Assembly (NCBI RefSeq): GCF_003268775.1
Contig: NZ_QLSU01000004.1
Coordinates: 186,001 to 250,000, forward strand
Source: Paraburkholderia unamae
Lineage (GTDB): Bacteria > Pseudomonadota > Gammaproteobacteria > Burkholderiales > Burkholderiaceae
Direction of reading: 5' to 3'
Length of the DNA: 64,000 nt
Shown: positions 26,053-34,269 of the stretch, one piece after another
Layout of the letters: every line of letters starts with the position of its first letter
Position numbering within the stretch: the first letter of the stretch is position 1
Position numbers and translations under genes: made by a program
The notes under the pieces: model-generated
What the model saw: the letters and a program-made list of their open reading frames with translations, nothing else
The model's database searches: none
Told to the model about the DNA's origin: nothing

Positions 26053-26850
26053 TCAGGCCGCGGCGGTGAGCGGCGCTTGCGCGCGCGGCGCGGTGAGTTC
26101 GAGGACACGCGTGGCGACGCGCTCGCGCGTGTCCTCGTCGTGGAACACGCCGACGATCGCAGCGCCCCGTTCGCGCGCCTCGCCGATCAGGCTCGCCACG
26201 ACTTCGCGGTTTTCCGCGTCGAGCGAAGCAGTGGGCTCGTCGAGCAGCAGCACGCGATGCTGCGCGATCAGGCCCCGCGCGATGTTGACGCGCTGCTGCT
26301 CGCCGCCCGAGAACGTGGCCGGCGCGAGCGGCCAGAGGCGGCGCGGCACATTCAGGCGCGCGAGCAGCGTTTGCGCGCGCTCGCGGGCTTCGTCTTCCTC
26401 CACGCCGCGTGACACGAGCGGCGCGGCCACGATGTCGAGCGCGCTCACGCGCGGAATCACGCGCAGAAACTGGCTCACGTAGCCCATCACGTTGCGGCGC
26501 AGTCGCAGGATGTCGTGGGGCGCCGCGCCCGTGATTTCCAGGTGGCCAAGCGGCGCGCCTTCGTCGCGGATCGCGATCGAGCCGCCGCTCGCGAGATAGT
26601 TGCCGTACAGGCAGCGCAGGAACGTGCTCTTGCCCGCGCCCGAGGGCCCGACCAGCACGATGCATTCGCCGCGCTCCACATCGAGCGAAACGCCCGCGAG
26701 CGCTTCGATGCCGATGCCGCCCTGGCCGTGCAGCGTGAAGGTCTTGCGCACGTCCTCGGCGCGCAGCATGAGCGCGGGGCGCTCGATGAAGGCGCGCGTG
26801 CCTTTCGTGACGGGGGCGGCCGGTGTTGAGGTGAAAGTCATGTCGATCAT
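26053..26850 (-). CDS. phnL: PhnL: C-P lyase complex ABC-type ATPase
   Basis: A 265-residue ABC-type ATPase, one of the two nucleotide-binding partners of the C-P lyase core. Walker A is GPSGAGKSTFLR (about 68-79), the signature is FSGGEQQRVNIARG, and Walker B is VLLLDEPTAS. In E. coli, PhnL is needed for the first coupling step in vivo. The N-terminus can be the ATG at 26850 or one three codons on. The gene begins two bases before the stop codon of phnK, so the two are tightly coupled. Confidence 0.95.
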   Translation of the reverse strand: MIDMTFTSTPAAPVTKGTRAFIERPALMLRAEDVRKTFTLHGQGGIGIEALAGVSLDVERGECIVLVGPSGAGKSTFLRCLYGNYLASGGSIAIRDEGAPLGHLEITGAAPHDILRLRRNVMGYVSQFLRVIPRVSALDIVAAPLVSRGVEEDEARERAQTLLARLNVPRRLWPLAPATFSGGEQQRVNIARGLIAQHRVLLLDEPTASLDAENREVVASLIGEARERGAAIVGVFHDEDTRERVATRVLELTAPRAQAPLTAAA

Positions 26851-26851
26851 C

Positions 26852-27622
26852 CTAGACCGGCAGCACGGATGCCACCAGCGTCTGCGTATAGGGATGTTGC
26901 GGGTCGTCCAGCACCTGGTCGGTCAGGCCCGATTCGACCACCGTGCCGCCTTGCATCACCATCAGGCGATGCGCGAGCAAGCGCGCCACGCCGATGTCGT
27001 GCGTGACGATCAGCACCGAAAGATGCAGCGTGGTCGTGAGCGTGCGCAACAGGTCGAGCAGGCGCGCCTGCACGGACACGTCGAGGCCTGCCGTGGGCTC
27101 GTCCATGAATACGAGGCGCGGCCCGGTCACGAGATTGCGCGCGATTTGCAGACGTTGCTGCATGCCGCCCGAAAACGCGGAGGGCAGCTCGTCGATGCGT
27201 AGGGCGTCCAGCTCCACGCGCTGCATCCATTGCTGCGCCGTGTTGCGGATCTGCCCGTAGTGGCGTGCGCCCACGGCCATGAGCGGCTCGCCGATATTGG
27301 CCCCGGCCGACACGCCCGCGCGCAGCCCGTCGCGCGGATTCTGCTGCACGAAGCCCCATTCGGTGCGTGCAAGCAGGCGCCGGCGCGGCTCGGAAAGCGT
27401 GCGCAGGTCGAGCGTTTCGCCGTTCGCGCTCGTGTAGTGCAAGTCGCCCGAATCGGCTTCGGTGCGCAGCGCGAGCGTGTTGAGCAGCGTGGTCTTGCCC
27501 GAGCCCGATTCGCCGACGATGCACAGCACCTCGCCGGGGTACAGGTCGAAACTCACGTCGCGGCAGCCGTTGCGGCCGCCAAACTGCTTCGTGAGCGATC
27601 TTGCGCTAAGCAGCGGCGTCAT
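26852..27622 (-). CDS. phnK: PhnK: C-P lyase complex ABC-type ATPase
   Basis: A 256-residue ABC-type ATPase that binds the PhnGHIJ core in E. coli. Walker A is GESGSGKTTLLNTLA (about 35-49), the signature is FSGGMQQRLQIARN, and Walker B is LVFMDEPTAGLD. The Q-loop region ARTEWGFVQQNPRDGLR is typical of PhnK. Its start overlaps the phnJ stop by four bases, and it abuts phnL. Confidence 0.95.
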   Translation of the reverse strand: MTPLLSARSLTKQFGGRNGCRDVSFDLYPGEVLCIVGESGSGKTTLLNTLALRTEADSGDLHYTSANGETLDLRTLSEPRRRLLARTEWGFVQQNPRDGLRAGVSAGANIGEPLMAVGARHYGQIRNTAQQWMQRVELDALRIDELPSAFSGGMQQRLQIARNLVTGPRLVFMDEPTAGLDVSVQARLLDLLRTLTTTLHLSVLIVTHDIGVARLLAHRLMVMQGGTVVESGLTDQVLDDPQHPYTQTLVASVLPV

Positions 27623-28629
27623 GCGTTTTCTCCGGCTTGGTTCGTTGCGCGCGCATCGACGTCGTTTTCGCTTGCGTCGTCGCTTGCATCGTCGTCTGCG
27701 CGGCGCTCGTGGCAGTAGTCGCTATCCGAGCAGACGAACATGCGCTTGCCCGCGTCGTCGACGATCATCTCGTCGAGGAAGCTCTCGCGCGAGCCGCACA
27801 GCGCGCACGCGTGCTCCCAGCGCTGCACTTCGAACGGGTGATCGTCGAAGTCGAGGCTCTTGACCGGCGTGTACGGGGGGATCGCGTAAATGCGGCGCTC
27901 GCGGCCCGCGCCGAACAATTGCAGCGCGGCGTTCATGTGGAGTTTCGGATTGTCGAACTTCGGAATCGGCGAAGGCGAGGTGAGGTAGCGCCCGTTCACC
28001 GTGACCGGATAATCGTAGGTCGTGGCGATGCTGCCGTGCTGCACGATGTCCTCGTAAAGCTTCACGCTGATCAGGCCGTAATCGGCGAGCGCGTGCAGCT
28101 TCCTGCATTCGGCCACGCGCGGCTCGAGACGGAACAGCGGCTCGGGCATCGGCACCTGATACACGAGGATCTGCTTGTCGGTGAGCGGCGTTTCGGGAAT
28201 GCGGTGGCGCGTCTGGATGATCGACGCTTGCGTTGTGTGGCGCGTGGTGGCCACACCCGTGGTGCGTGCGAAAAAGCGGCGGATGTTCACGGCGTTCGTG
28301 GTGTCGTCCGAGCCCTGGTCGATCACCTTGAGCGTGTCGTTCGCGCCGATGATGGCCGCCGTCACCTGAATGCCGCCCGTGCCCCAGCCATACGGCAGCG
28401 GCATTTCACGCGAGGCGAACGGCACCTGGTAGCCGGGCACGGCCACGGCCTTGAGCAGCGCGCGGCGCAGCATGCGCTTGGTCTGCTCGTCCAGATAAGC
28501 GAAGTTGTAGCCGGACGCGGCCTGCGTTTCGTGCGAGGCGACGTGCGAGGTGAGATGCGAGGTGAGACGGGAAGCGGCCGGCGAAGCGGCAGCGGCCGCG
28601 CTGGCCTGCAAGGTATCGGGCGCGTTCAT
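27619..28629 (-). CDS. phnJ: PhnJ: C-P lyase radical SAM catalytic subunit
   Basis: A 336-residue protein, the catalytic subunit that breaks the C-P bond with a SAM radical and a 4Fe-4S cluster. The four conserved Cys are C275, C278, C300 and C306; their spacing (3, 22, 6) equals that of E. coli C241/C244/C266/C272. GYNFAYLDEQTKRMLRRALLKAVAVPGYQVPFASREMPLPYGWGTGG is the family start. About 38 residues precede it, including a His/Ser/Thr stretch (LTSHLTSHVASHE), and the C-terminal tail is acidic; both exceed the usual length of about 280. It overlaps phnI and phnK by four bases each. Confidence 0.97.
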   Translation of the reverse strand: MNAPDTLQASAAAAASPAASRLTSHLTSHVASHETQAASGYNFAYLDEQTKRMLRRALLKAVAVPGYQVPFASREMPLPYGWGTGGIQVTAAIIGANDTLKVIDQGSDDTTNAVNIRRFFARTTGVATTRHTTQASIIQTRHRIPETPLTDKQILVYQVPMPEPLFRLEPRVAECRKLHALADYGLISVKLYEDIVQHGSIATTYDYPVTVNGRYLTSPSPIPKFDNPKLHMNAALQLFGAGRERRIYAIPPYTPVKSLDFDDHPFEVQRWEHACALCGSRESFLDEMIVDDAGKRMFVCSDSDYCHERRADDDASDDASENDVDARATNQAGENA

Positions 28630-29747
28630 GCGGCCTCCTGGTTCGGCTCGCCGGCGTCTTGCTCATGCTGCGCGCGCAAGCGCCGCACGAGTTCCAGCTC
28701 GGCCTGGAAGTCCACGTAGTGCGGCAGTTTCAGATGCTGCACGAAACCCGAGGCTTCCACGTTGTCGCTGTGCGAGAGCATGAATTCGATGTCCTGAGTG
28801 GGCGAGGCGATCGTCTCGCCCAGTTCTTCGGCGCGCAGCGCGCGGTCCACCAGCGCCATCGCCATGGCTTTGCGCTCCGCATGGCCGAACGTTAGCCCGT
28901 AGCCCTGCGTGAACTTCGGCGGCACGTCTTTCGCGCCCGCGAACTGGTTGATCATCTGGCACTCGGTCAACTCGATTTCGCCGATCTCGACGGCCTCATC
29001 GAATTCGTCCAGCACCATTTCTACGCACACCGAACCAAAGCGGATCTCGCCCGCGAACGGGTGCGAATGGGCATAGCCGCGCTGCGTGGCATAGCCCATT
29101 GCGAGCAGGAAGCCTTCGTCGCCGCGCGCGAGGTTTTGCAGGCGCAGCGTGCGATCGGCCGGGAACGCCAGCGGTTCGCGTGAGAGGTCGCCGGGCTCGC
29201 GCGCCCCGGACGCGGGCGTTTCCTGCTCGATCAGGCCTTCCTTGTCGAGCAGCGAGAGCACGCGCGGCATCGGTTCCTCGGGCGGCGTGGCGAGCGGTGC
29301 ATGCGTTGCACTGTGTTCGCCGTCGGTGCCATCGTTGCCATCGGCGAGCAGCGCGAAATCGAGCAGGCGCTGCGTGTAATCGTAGGTCGCGCCGAGCACC
29401 TGGCCGCCGGGCACATCCTTGAAGGTCGCGGAAATGCGGCGCTCCACCACCATGTTTTCCGTTTCGACGGGCTCCGTATAGCCAAAACGCGGCAGCGTGG
29501 TGCGGTAGGCGCGCAGCAGAAAGATCGCTTCGACGAGATCGCCCGCAGCCTGCTTGATCGCGAGGGCGGCGAGTTCTTCGTCGTAGACCGAGCCTTCGGC
29601 CATCACGCGCGCCACGGCGAGGCGCATCTGCTCGCGGATCTGCGCGACGCTCAGCTCCGGCACGCCCGTGTCGCCACGGCGCGCTTCGTCGAGCAGACGC
29701 CACGACGCTTCGATCGCGCGCTCTCCCCCTTTGACGGCGACGTACAT
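28626..29747 (-). CDS. phnI: PhnI: C-P lyase core subunit (nucleosidase)
   Basis: A 373-residue subunit of the PhnGHIJ core. With PhnG, PhnH and PhnL it couples phosphonate to the ribose of ATP; E. coli PhnI alone acts as a purine nucleosidase. It begins MYVAVKGGERAIEASWRLLDEARRG. AYRTTLPRFGYTEPVETENMVVERRISATFKDVPGGQVLGATYDYTQRLLDF (about 98-150) and NQFAGAKDVPPKFTQGYGLTFGHAERKAM are strongly conserved. The ATG at 29747 was chosen because it overlaps the phnH stop (TGATG) and gives the family start; longer readings run into phnH. Confidence 0.96.
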   Translation of the reverse strand: MYVAVKGGERAIEASWRLLDEARRGDTGVPELSVAQIREQMRLAVARVMAEGSVYDEELAALAIKQAAGDLVEAIFLLRAYRTTLPRFGYTEPVETENMVVERRISATFKDVPGGQVLGATYDYTQRLLDFALLADGNDGTDGEHSATHAPLATPPEEPMPRVLSLLDKEGLIEQETPASGAREPGDLSREPLAFPADRTLRLQNLARGDEGFLLAMGYATQRGYAHSHPFAGEIRFGSVCVEMVLDEFDEAVEIGEIELTECQMINQFAGAKDVPPKFTQGYGLTFGHAERKAMAMALVDRALRAEELGETIASPTQDIEFMLSHSDNVEASGFVQHLKLPHYVDFQAELELVRRLRAQHEQDAGEPNQEAA

Positions 29748-30397
29748 CAGTGCATCTCCACGAGAGTCGTGCGCGGCAGGCCCATCAAACGGCTGCCGCA
29801 CACGAGATAGAAGTCGATGCCGCACGGGAAGTGCGGCGCAAAAGCGGCGCGTTCGCGCCAGAAGCGCTCGGGCAGGCCGACCGGCGCGATGCTGCAAGTC
29901 GTTTCGATGCCGGGGCCGCGCAGCGAGAGCGGCGCGCCGCCCGTGAACGCGCTCACGCGCACGAACACCATGGCCGCCTGTTCCGGCGACTCGGGTGTGC
30001 CGCTCGCGAAGGCTTCGAGCGGCGGCAGCTCCGCGGCGTCGTGCACGTAAGCGAACGCGGCCGTGCGAGGTTCCGGTGCAAGCGGCGCGCCCGCGTGAAA
30101 GCGCAGTGCGGCGGCAAGCGCCGCGTCGGGCTGCGCGAGCCAGACCGGTGTGGCGTAGTCGGCCAGCGCGAGCAGCGAGGCGAAGGCGGCGAGACCGGCG
30201 CGCGTGGTGGAGGCCTCGGCGGCGGCGCCCGGCAGCGGCGTTTCGATCAAGCCGATCGTGCCGGGGCGCGCGAGCGCGTCTAGCAGCGTGCGGAACACGG
30301 CCTGCGTGTCATGGACGGGATCGCCGAAGCCGGGCGCGAGCGCCGCGAGCAAATCGGGCGTCATGGCGCCGTTGTTGGCATTGCGTTGGTCGCTCAT
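29747..30397 (-). CDS. phnH: PhnH: C-P lyase core subunit
   Basis: A 216-residue subunit of the C-P lyase core. Conserved segments are LAALAPGFGDPVHDTQAVFRTLLDALARPG (about 16-45), LLALADYATPVWLA, and GPGIETTCSIAPVGLPERFWRERAAFAPHFPCGIDFYLVCGSRLMGLPRTT at the C-terminus. In E. coli it forms a dimer related to PLP transferase folds but binds no PLP. It is translationally coupled to phnG (ATGA overlap) and to phnI (TGATG). Confidence 0.95.
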   Translation of the reverse strand: MSDQRNANNGAMTPDLLAALAPGFGDPVHDTQAVFRTLLDALARPGTIGLIETPLPGAAAEASTTRAGLAAFASLLALADYATPVWLAQPDAALAAALRFHAGAPLAPEPRTAAFAYVHDAAELPPLEAFASGTPESPEQAAMVFVRVSAFTGGAPLSLRGPGIETTCSIAPVGLPERFWRERAAFAPHFPCGIDFYLVCGSRLMGLPRTTLVEMH

Positions 30398-30936
30398 GCG
30401 TCACCTCGAACCATCGTGAAGAACTCGACCCGCGTGCCGGCCGCTTTGGCGCGGCGCGTGTCGCGTTGGGCGGCCAGGCGCGCGGCCAGCGGCTCGATCA
30501 ACTGCGCATGCAGCCGCTCGTGGCGGGCGGGCAACTGGAGCAGGGCGTCGGCGAGCGCGGCCAGCTCGGCGCGGCGCTTGTCGCGGCCCAGATGGCAGGC
30601 CACGCCGACCGGGCCGGGCAGGCTTGCATCGGCGCGCCCGGCGGCTTCCGAGGCGGGTGCGGCTTCGGCGCCGACGGCACCCGAGGCGCGCAGGCGCAGC
30701 GTGGCGCGCGTGACGGTGGCCTCGCCCAGATTGAAGGTGTCGCCGGTGCCGCCAATGCGCCCGCGCACCATGGCAAGGCCGGTTTGCGGCGGGCGCAGCC
30801 AGTCGAAGGCGGGCGCGGGGACGCCTGCGAGCGCCGCGCCCAGCGCCGCTTCGAGCTCGGCGCGCGGCGTGTGCGCGAGAACCGCCATCCATGCGCGCCG
30901 TGCGGCGGGGGAGGACGAGGTGGAGGAAGCGTTCAT
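30394..30936 (-). CDS. phnG: PhnG: C-P lyase core subunit
   Basis: A 180-residue protein, the first gene of the phnGHIJKLM operon and part of the PhnGHIJ core. The family pattern is RRAWMAVLAHTPRAELEAAL near the start, then PQTGLAMVRGRIGGTGDTFNLGEATVTRATLRL (about 50-82) and GVACHLGRDKRRAELAALADALL. An ATG at 30936 and an ATGA overlap with phnH fit. The divergent phnF lies about 210 bases away, with a palindromic operator between them. Confidence 0.94.
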   Translation of the reverse strand: MNASSTSSSPAARRAWMAVLAHTPRAELEAALGAALAGVPAPAFDWLRPPQTGLAMVRGRIGGTGDTFNLGEATVTRATLRLRASGAVGAEAAPASEAAGRADASLPGPVGVACHLGRDKRRAELAALADALLQLPARHERLHAQLIEPLAARLAAQRDTRRAKAAGTRVEFFTMVRGDA

Positions 30937-31019
30937 CGGAGTTCCTGTGTCGTGAACGAGGGGAGAGCGGACATGGCAACTGGTTCTGTGAAGCGGGTCA
31001 ATTGAACCATCTATTCATC

Positions 31020-31037
31020 TAAACGTCTAGACGTTTA
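31020..31037. promoter_or_regulatory. Candidate PhnF operator between phnG and phnF
   Basis: TAAACGTCTAGACGTTTA is a perfect 18-bp palindrome centred in the intergenic region between divergent phnG and phnF. The GTCTAGAC core is typical of HutC-subfamily GntR operators, the family of PhnF. The same CGTCTAGACG core appears upstream of phnC at 51515-51524. It is placed so that one bound dimer could control both directions. Confidence 0.75.
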
Positions 31038-31145
31038 ATGGTACAGTTGTTTCACGCGGGTGGATTCGAGGTTTTCATATTTCCATCACGCCCTGCGCAC
31101 TACAATGCACAAAACGCTATTGGAACCGAGAGGAATGACAGCACC

Positions 31146-31901
31146 ATGACATCGAACGACGAGGCGCCGGCCAGCCTGCTCGAACGCGGCGCGGGCGTGG
31201 CGGTGTGGCGGCAGATCGAGCAGATCCTCGCGGCCGAGATCGCGGCGAAGGGCTTCGGCGAGGACGGCCGCCTGCCGAGCGAGGGCGAACTCGCGCGCCG
31301 TTTCGACGTGAACCGCCATACCGTGCGGCGCGCGATGCTGGGCCTTGCGGCGCTCGGCCTCGTGAGCGTGGAGCAGGGGCGCGGCACCTTCGTGCAACCC
31401 GGCGCGATCGACTACACCATCGGCAAGCGCACGCGCTTCACCGAAAACCTGAAGCGCCATCAGCATTCGGCGGCGGGCAAGCTGCTCGCCTCGTCGCGCG
31501 TGAAGGCGGACCCCGCGGTCGCCAAGGCGCTCGGCCTGCGCGCGGGTGCGCTCGTGTACCGGCTTGAAACGCTGCACGAGTCGGACGGCGTGCCGCTCAC
31601 CTACGCGCGCAGCTGGTATCCGGCCGCACGCTTCGCCGACCTGCCCGCCGTCATGGAGCGCGTGGACAGCACCTCCAAGGCGCTCGCCGAATTCGGCGTG
31701 AAGGATTATCTGCGCAAGTGGAGCCGTATCGGCAGCGTGCTGCCCGAGGCCGAGGTGGCGAGGCGCCTGAACATCAACCGGCAGCAGCCGGTGCTGTGGG
31801 TGGAAAACGTCGACGTCGATCTCGACGGCGTGCCGATCAAGTACGGCGTCACCCACTTCGCGGCCGATCGCGTGCAGCTCATGGTGGAGCACGACCTATG
31901 A
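31146..31901 (+). CDS. phnF: PhnF: phosphonate metabolism GntR/HutC regulator
   Basis: A 251-residue regulator of the HutC branch of GntR. The winged helix-turn-helix (about 16-85) shows VWRQIEQILAAEIAAKGFGEDGRLPSEGELARRFDVNRHTVRRAMLGLAALGLVSVEQGRGTFV. A UTRA effector domain follows (about 100-245). PhnF proteins usually repress phosphonate genes. The ATG at 31146 gives a normal N-terminus; an ATG at 31038 directly after the palindrome lacks a ribosome binding site. The stop overlaps the next start (ATGA), so phnF, the DUF1045 gene and phnN form one translational unit. Confidence 0.94.
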   Translation: MTSNDEAPASLLERGAGVAVWRQIEQILAAEIAAKGFGEDGRLPSEGELARRFDVNRHTVRRAMLGLAALGLVSVEQGRGTFVQPGAIDYTIGKRTRFTENLKRHQHSAAGKLLASSRVKADPAVAKALGLRAGALVYRLETLHESDGVPLTYARSWYPAARFADLPAVMERVDSTSKALAEFGVKDYLRKWSRIGSVLPEAEVARRLNINRQQPVLWVENVDVDLDGVPIKYGVTHFAADRVQLMVEHDL

Positions 31902-32623
31902 GCGTGCCGCAGCAGGACTGGAGCGAAGCCACGCGCTTCGCGCTTTACTATGCGCCGCCGCGCGGGTCGGTCTGGTGGCAGGCGGGCTGCGCCTGGCTTG
32001 GCCGCGATCCGGAAACGGGCGAGACGCTCGCGCCGCCGCGGATCGCGGGACTCGCGCAACCGCTCGCCGGCCTGAGCGTCGCGCCCCGCCGATATGGCTG
32101 GCACGGCACGATCGTGCCGCCGTTTCGCCTCGCACGAGGCGTGAGCCCCGAAGCGCTGTGCGCGGCCGCCCAGCAGTGGGCGCAAGAGCAGGCGCGCTTC
32201 GAAGCCAACGTCGAGGCGGCGACGCTCGGCCGCTTCGTCGCGCTGCGTCCGGCCGACGAAGCCGGCGAAACCGCGCTGCGCGAACTCGCGGCGAGCGCCC
32301 TGCGCGCACTCGGCTCGCTGCGCGCCCCACAAACGCCCGCCGAGCTTGCGAAGCGCCTGGACGCGCCGCTCACGCCGCGTCAGCGCGCCTATGTCGAAGA
32401 ATGGGGCTACCCGTACGTGTTCGAAGAATTCCGCTTTCACATGACGCTATCCGATTCGCTGAACGACGTGCAAACGTGCGCGCAACTCGTCGAGGCCTGG
32501 AACACGCAGATGCGCGATGCGCGCGCGCTGCCCGTGGAGGGCGCGGCCCTCTTCGTCGAGCCGCAACCGGGCGCGCCGTTCGCGCTGTGGCGCCGTCTTG
32601 CGTTCGCGCAGGTGCGCGCATGA
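31898..32623 (+). CDS. DUF1045 phosphonate metabolism protein, 2H phosphoesterase-like
   Basis: A 241-residue protein of the TIGR03223/DUF1045 family, found only with C-P lyase operons. It has the two HxT motifs of the 2H phosphoesterase superfamily: H69-G-T71 in YGWHGTIVPPFRL and H181-M-T183 in FHMTLSDSL. Such enzymes open cyclic phosphodiesters. C-P lyase yields a ribose 1,2-cyclic phosphate that PhnP opens in E. coli, and no phnP lies in this cluster. It may therefore do that job (inference). It overlaps phnF and phnN by four bases each. Confidence 0.9.
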   Translation: MSVPQQDWSEATRFALYYAPPRGSVWWQAGCAWLGRDPETGETLAPPRIAGLAQPLAGLSVAPRRYGWHGTIVPPFRLARGVSPEALCAAAQQWAQEQARFEANVEAATLGRFVALRPADEAGETALRELAASALRALGSLRAPQTPAELAKRLDAPLTPRQRAYVEEWGYPYVFEEFRFHMTLSDSLNDVQTCAQLVEAWNTQMRDARALPVEGAALFVEPQPGAPFALWRRLAFAQVRA

Positions 32624-33171
32624 AGGGCGGCCTGATCTATGTAATGGGGCCTTCGGGTGCGGGCAAGGACACGCTGCTGCGCTACGCGCGCGAGCGTCTC
32701 GCCGGGGAAAGCGTGGTGTTCGCGCATCGCTACATCACGCGCGAGGACAGCGGCGGCGAGAACCACATCGCGCTCAACGAGGCCGAATTCGAAGCGCGCT
32801 CGCAGCGCGGCCTCTTCGCGCTGCAATGGCGCAGCCACGCGCTGCGCTACGGCGTGGGCGTGGAGATCGACCAGTGGATGGCGTTGGGCTGCACCGTGGT
32901 GGTGAATGGCTCGCGCGCCTACGCGGGCGAGGCATTCGAGCGCTATGCGCGCATGACGCTCGTGCATGTCGAGGCCGCACAGCACGTGCTCGCCGCGCGC
33001 CTCGCCTCGCGGGCGCGCGAAACGCCCGAGCAGGTGGCGGCGCGCCTCGCGCGGCGCGCGCCCTTCGAAGTGCCGCAGGGCGCGGCGTTCTCGCGCATCG
33101 ACAACTCGGGGCGGCTGGAGGAGGCGGGCGAGGCGTTCGTCGAACTCGTGAGGCAGGTGGCTGCGGGCTAG
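32620..33171 (+). CDS. phnN: PhnN: ribose 1,5-bisphosphate phosphokinase
   Basis: A 183-residue guanylate-kinase-like protein with Walker A GPSGAGKD (10-17) and ESVVFAHRYITREDSGGENHIAL, typical of PhnN. It converts ribose 1,5-bisphosphate and ATP to PRPP, returning the ribose of the C-P lyase pathway to nucleotide synthesis. The ATG at 32620 overlaps the stop of the DUF1045 gene (ATGA). It is the last gene of the phnF operon; a LysR gene follows about 140 bases on. Confidence 0.94.
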   Translation: MKGGLIYVMGPSGAGKDTLLRYARERLAGESVVFAHRYITREDSGGENHIALNEAEFEARSQRGLFALQWRSHALRYGVGVEIDQWMALGCTVVVNGSRAYAGEAFERYARMTLVHVEAAQHVLAARLASRARETPEQVAARLARRAPFEVPQGAAFSRIDNSGRLEEAGEAFVELVRQVAAG

Positions 33172-33311
33172 CGCCAACGCAGGGCGGTGCGCGTACGACT
33201 TCGCCGCAACCTCGCCTTAACAGCCGCTTAAGGGCTCGCGCAGGCAGGGGGGATTTTTGGTCGAGGGCGGTTGCCATGAGAAGATGAAGGCGACTCGCGA
33301 ACTCATAGAGA

Positions 33312-34265
33312 ATGCCCTTGGACCGTTTCCAGGAGATGCAGATTTTCACGCGCATCGTCGACCGCCGCAGCTTCACGCAGGCGGCCGAGGATCTGAACCT
33401 GCCGCGCGCCACGGTCACCAACTCCATCAAGCGGCTCGAAGCACGCCTCGGCGTGCGCCTGCTCGAACGCACCACACGCCAGGTGAAGCCGACGCTCGAC
33501 GGCGAAGCCTATTACCAGCGCTGCACGCGCCTGCTCGCCGACCTCGAGGAAACCGAGGAGGCCTTTCGCGACCCCGATCCGCAGGGGCGCCTGCGCGTGA
33601 ACATGCAGGGCACGCTCACGCAGTATTTCGTGATGCCGCGCCTGCCCGACTTTCTCGCGCGTTATCCGCGCATCGACCTCTTCATCGGCTCGGGCGATCA
33701 TTTCGTCGACCTCGTGCGCGAGGGCGTGGACTGCGTGCTGCGCGCGGGCGAACTGGCCGACTCCTCGATGATCGCGCGTCGCGTGGCGCTGCTGGAGCAG
33801 GTGACTTGCGCGAGCCCCGCCTATCTCGAACGGCACGGCGACCCGGCGACGATCGAGGCGCTCGACGGCGCGGCTGCGGGCGTTGCGGACCATGAGAACA
33901 ATGGAGCAAGCGTGTCCGGGTCAGGGCATCGCGCCGTGAATTATGTCTCGTCGGCCACGGGCCGCGCGCTGCCGCTCGAATTCACGACGCCGGAGGGCGT
34001 GGCCCGTGTGACGCTGCCGGGGCCGGTGGCCGTCAACGGCGCGGAGCTTTATACGGCGGGTGCGCTGGCGGGGCTGGGCATCGTGCAGGTGCCGCGCTAC
34101 CGCGTGCGCGAGCATCTCGCGAGCGGCGAGCTGTGCGTCGTGCTGCCGGCGCATCCGCCGCCGCCCTTGCCGGTTTCGGTGCTGTATCCGCAGAACCGCC
34201 AGTTGTCGCTGCGCGTGCGCGCTTTCGCCGACTGGCTCGTGCAGGTGTTCGCCGACGTCGCCTGA
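33312..34265 (+). CDS. LysR family regulator with an inserted segment
   Basis: A 317-residue LysR-type regulator of the CrgA/AphB-like branch. The helix-turn-helix covers residues 1-62 (MQIFTRIVDRRSFTQAAEDLNLPRATVTNSIKRLEARLGVRLLERTTR). Compared with the related regulator at 56247-57251, it carries about 20 extra residues (AAAGVADHENNGASVSGSGH, near 193-212) just before HRAVNY, a conserved effector-domain position. No partner gene is obvious. Its stop lies four bases from the stop of the convergent IclR gene. Confidence 0.88.
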   Translation: MPLDRFQEMQIFTRIVDRRSFTQAAEDLNLPRATVTNSIKRLEARLGVRLLERTTRQVKPTLDGEAYYQRCTRLLADLEETEEAFRDPDPQGRLRVNMQGTLTQYFVMPRLPDFLARYPRIDLFIGSGDHFVDLVREGVDCVLRAGELADSSMIARRVALLEQVTCASPAYLERHGDPATIEALDGAAAGVADHENNGASVSGSGHRAVNYVSSATGRALPLEFTTPEGVARVTLPGPVAVNGAELYTAGALAGLGIVQVPRYRVREHLASGELCVVLPAHPPPPLPVSVLYPQNRQLSLRVRAFADWLVQVFADVA

Positions 34266-34269
34266 GCGC

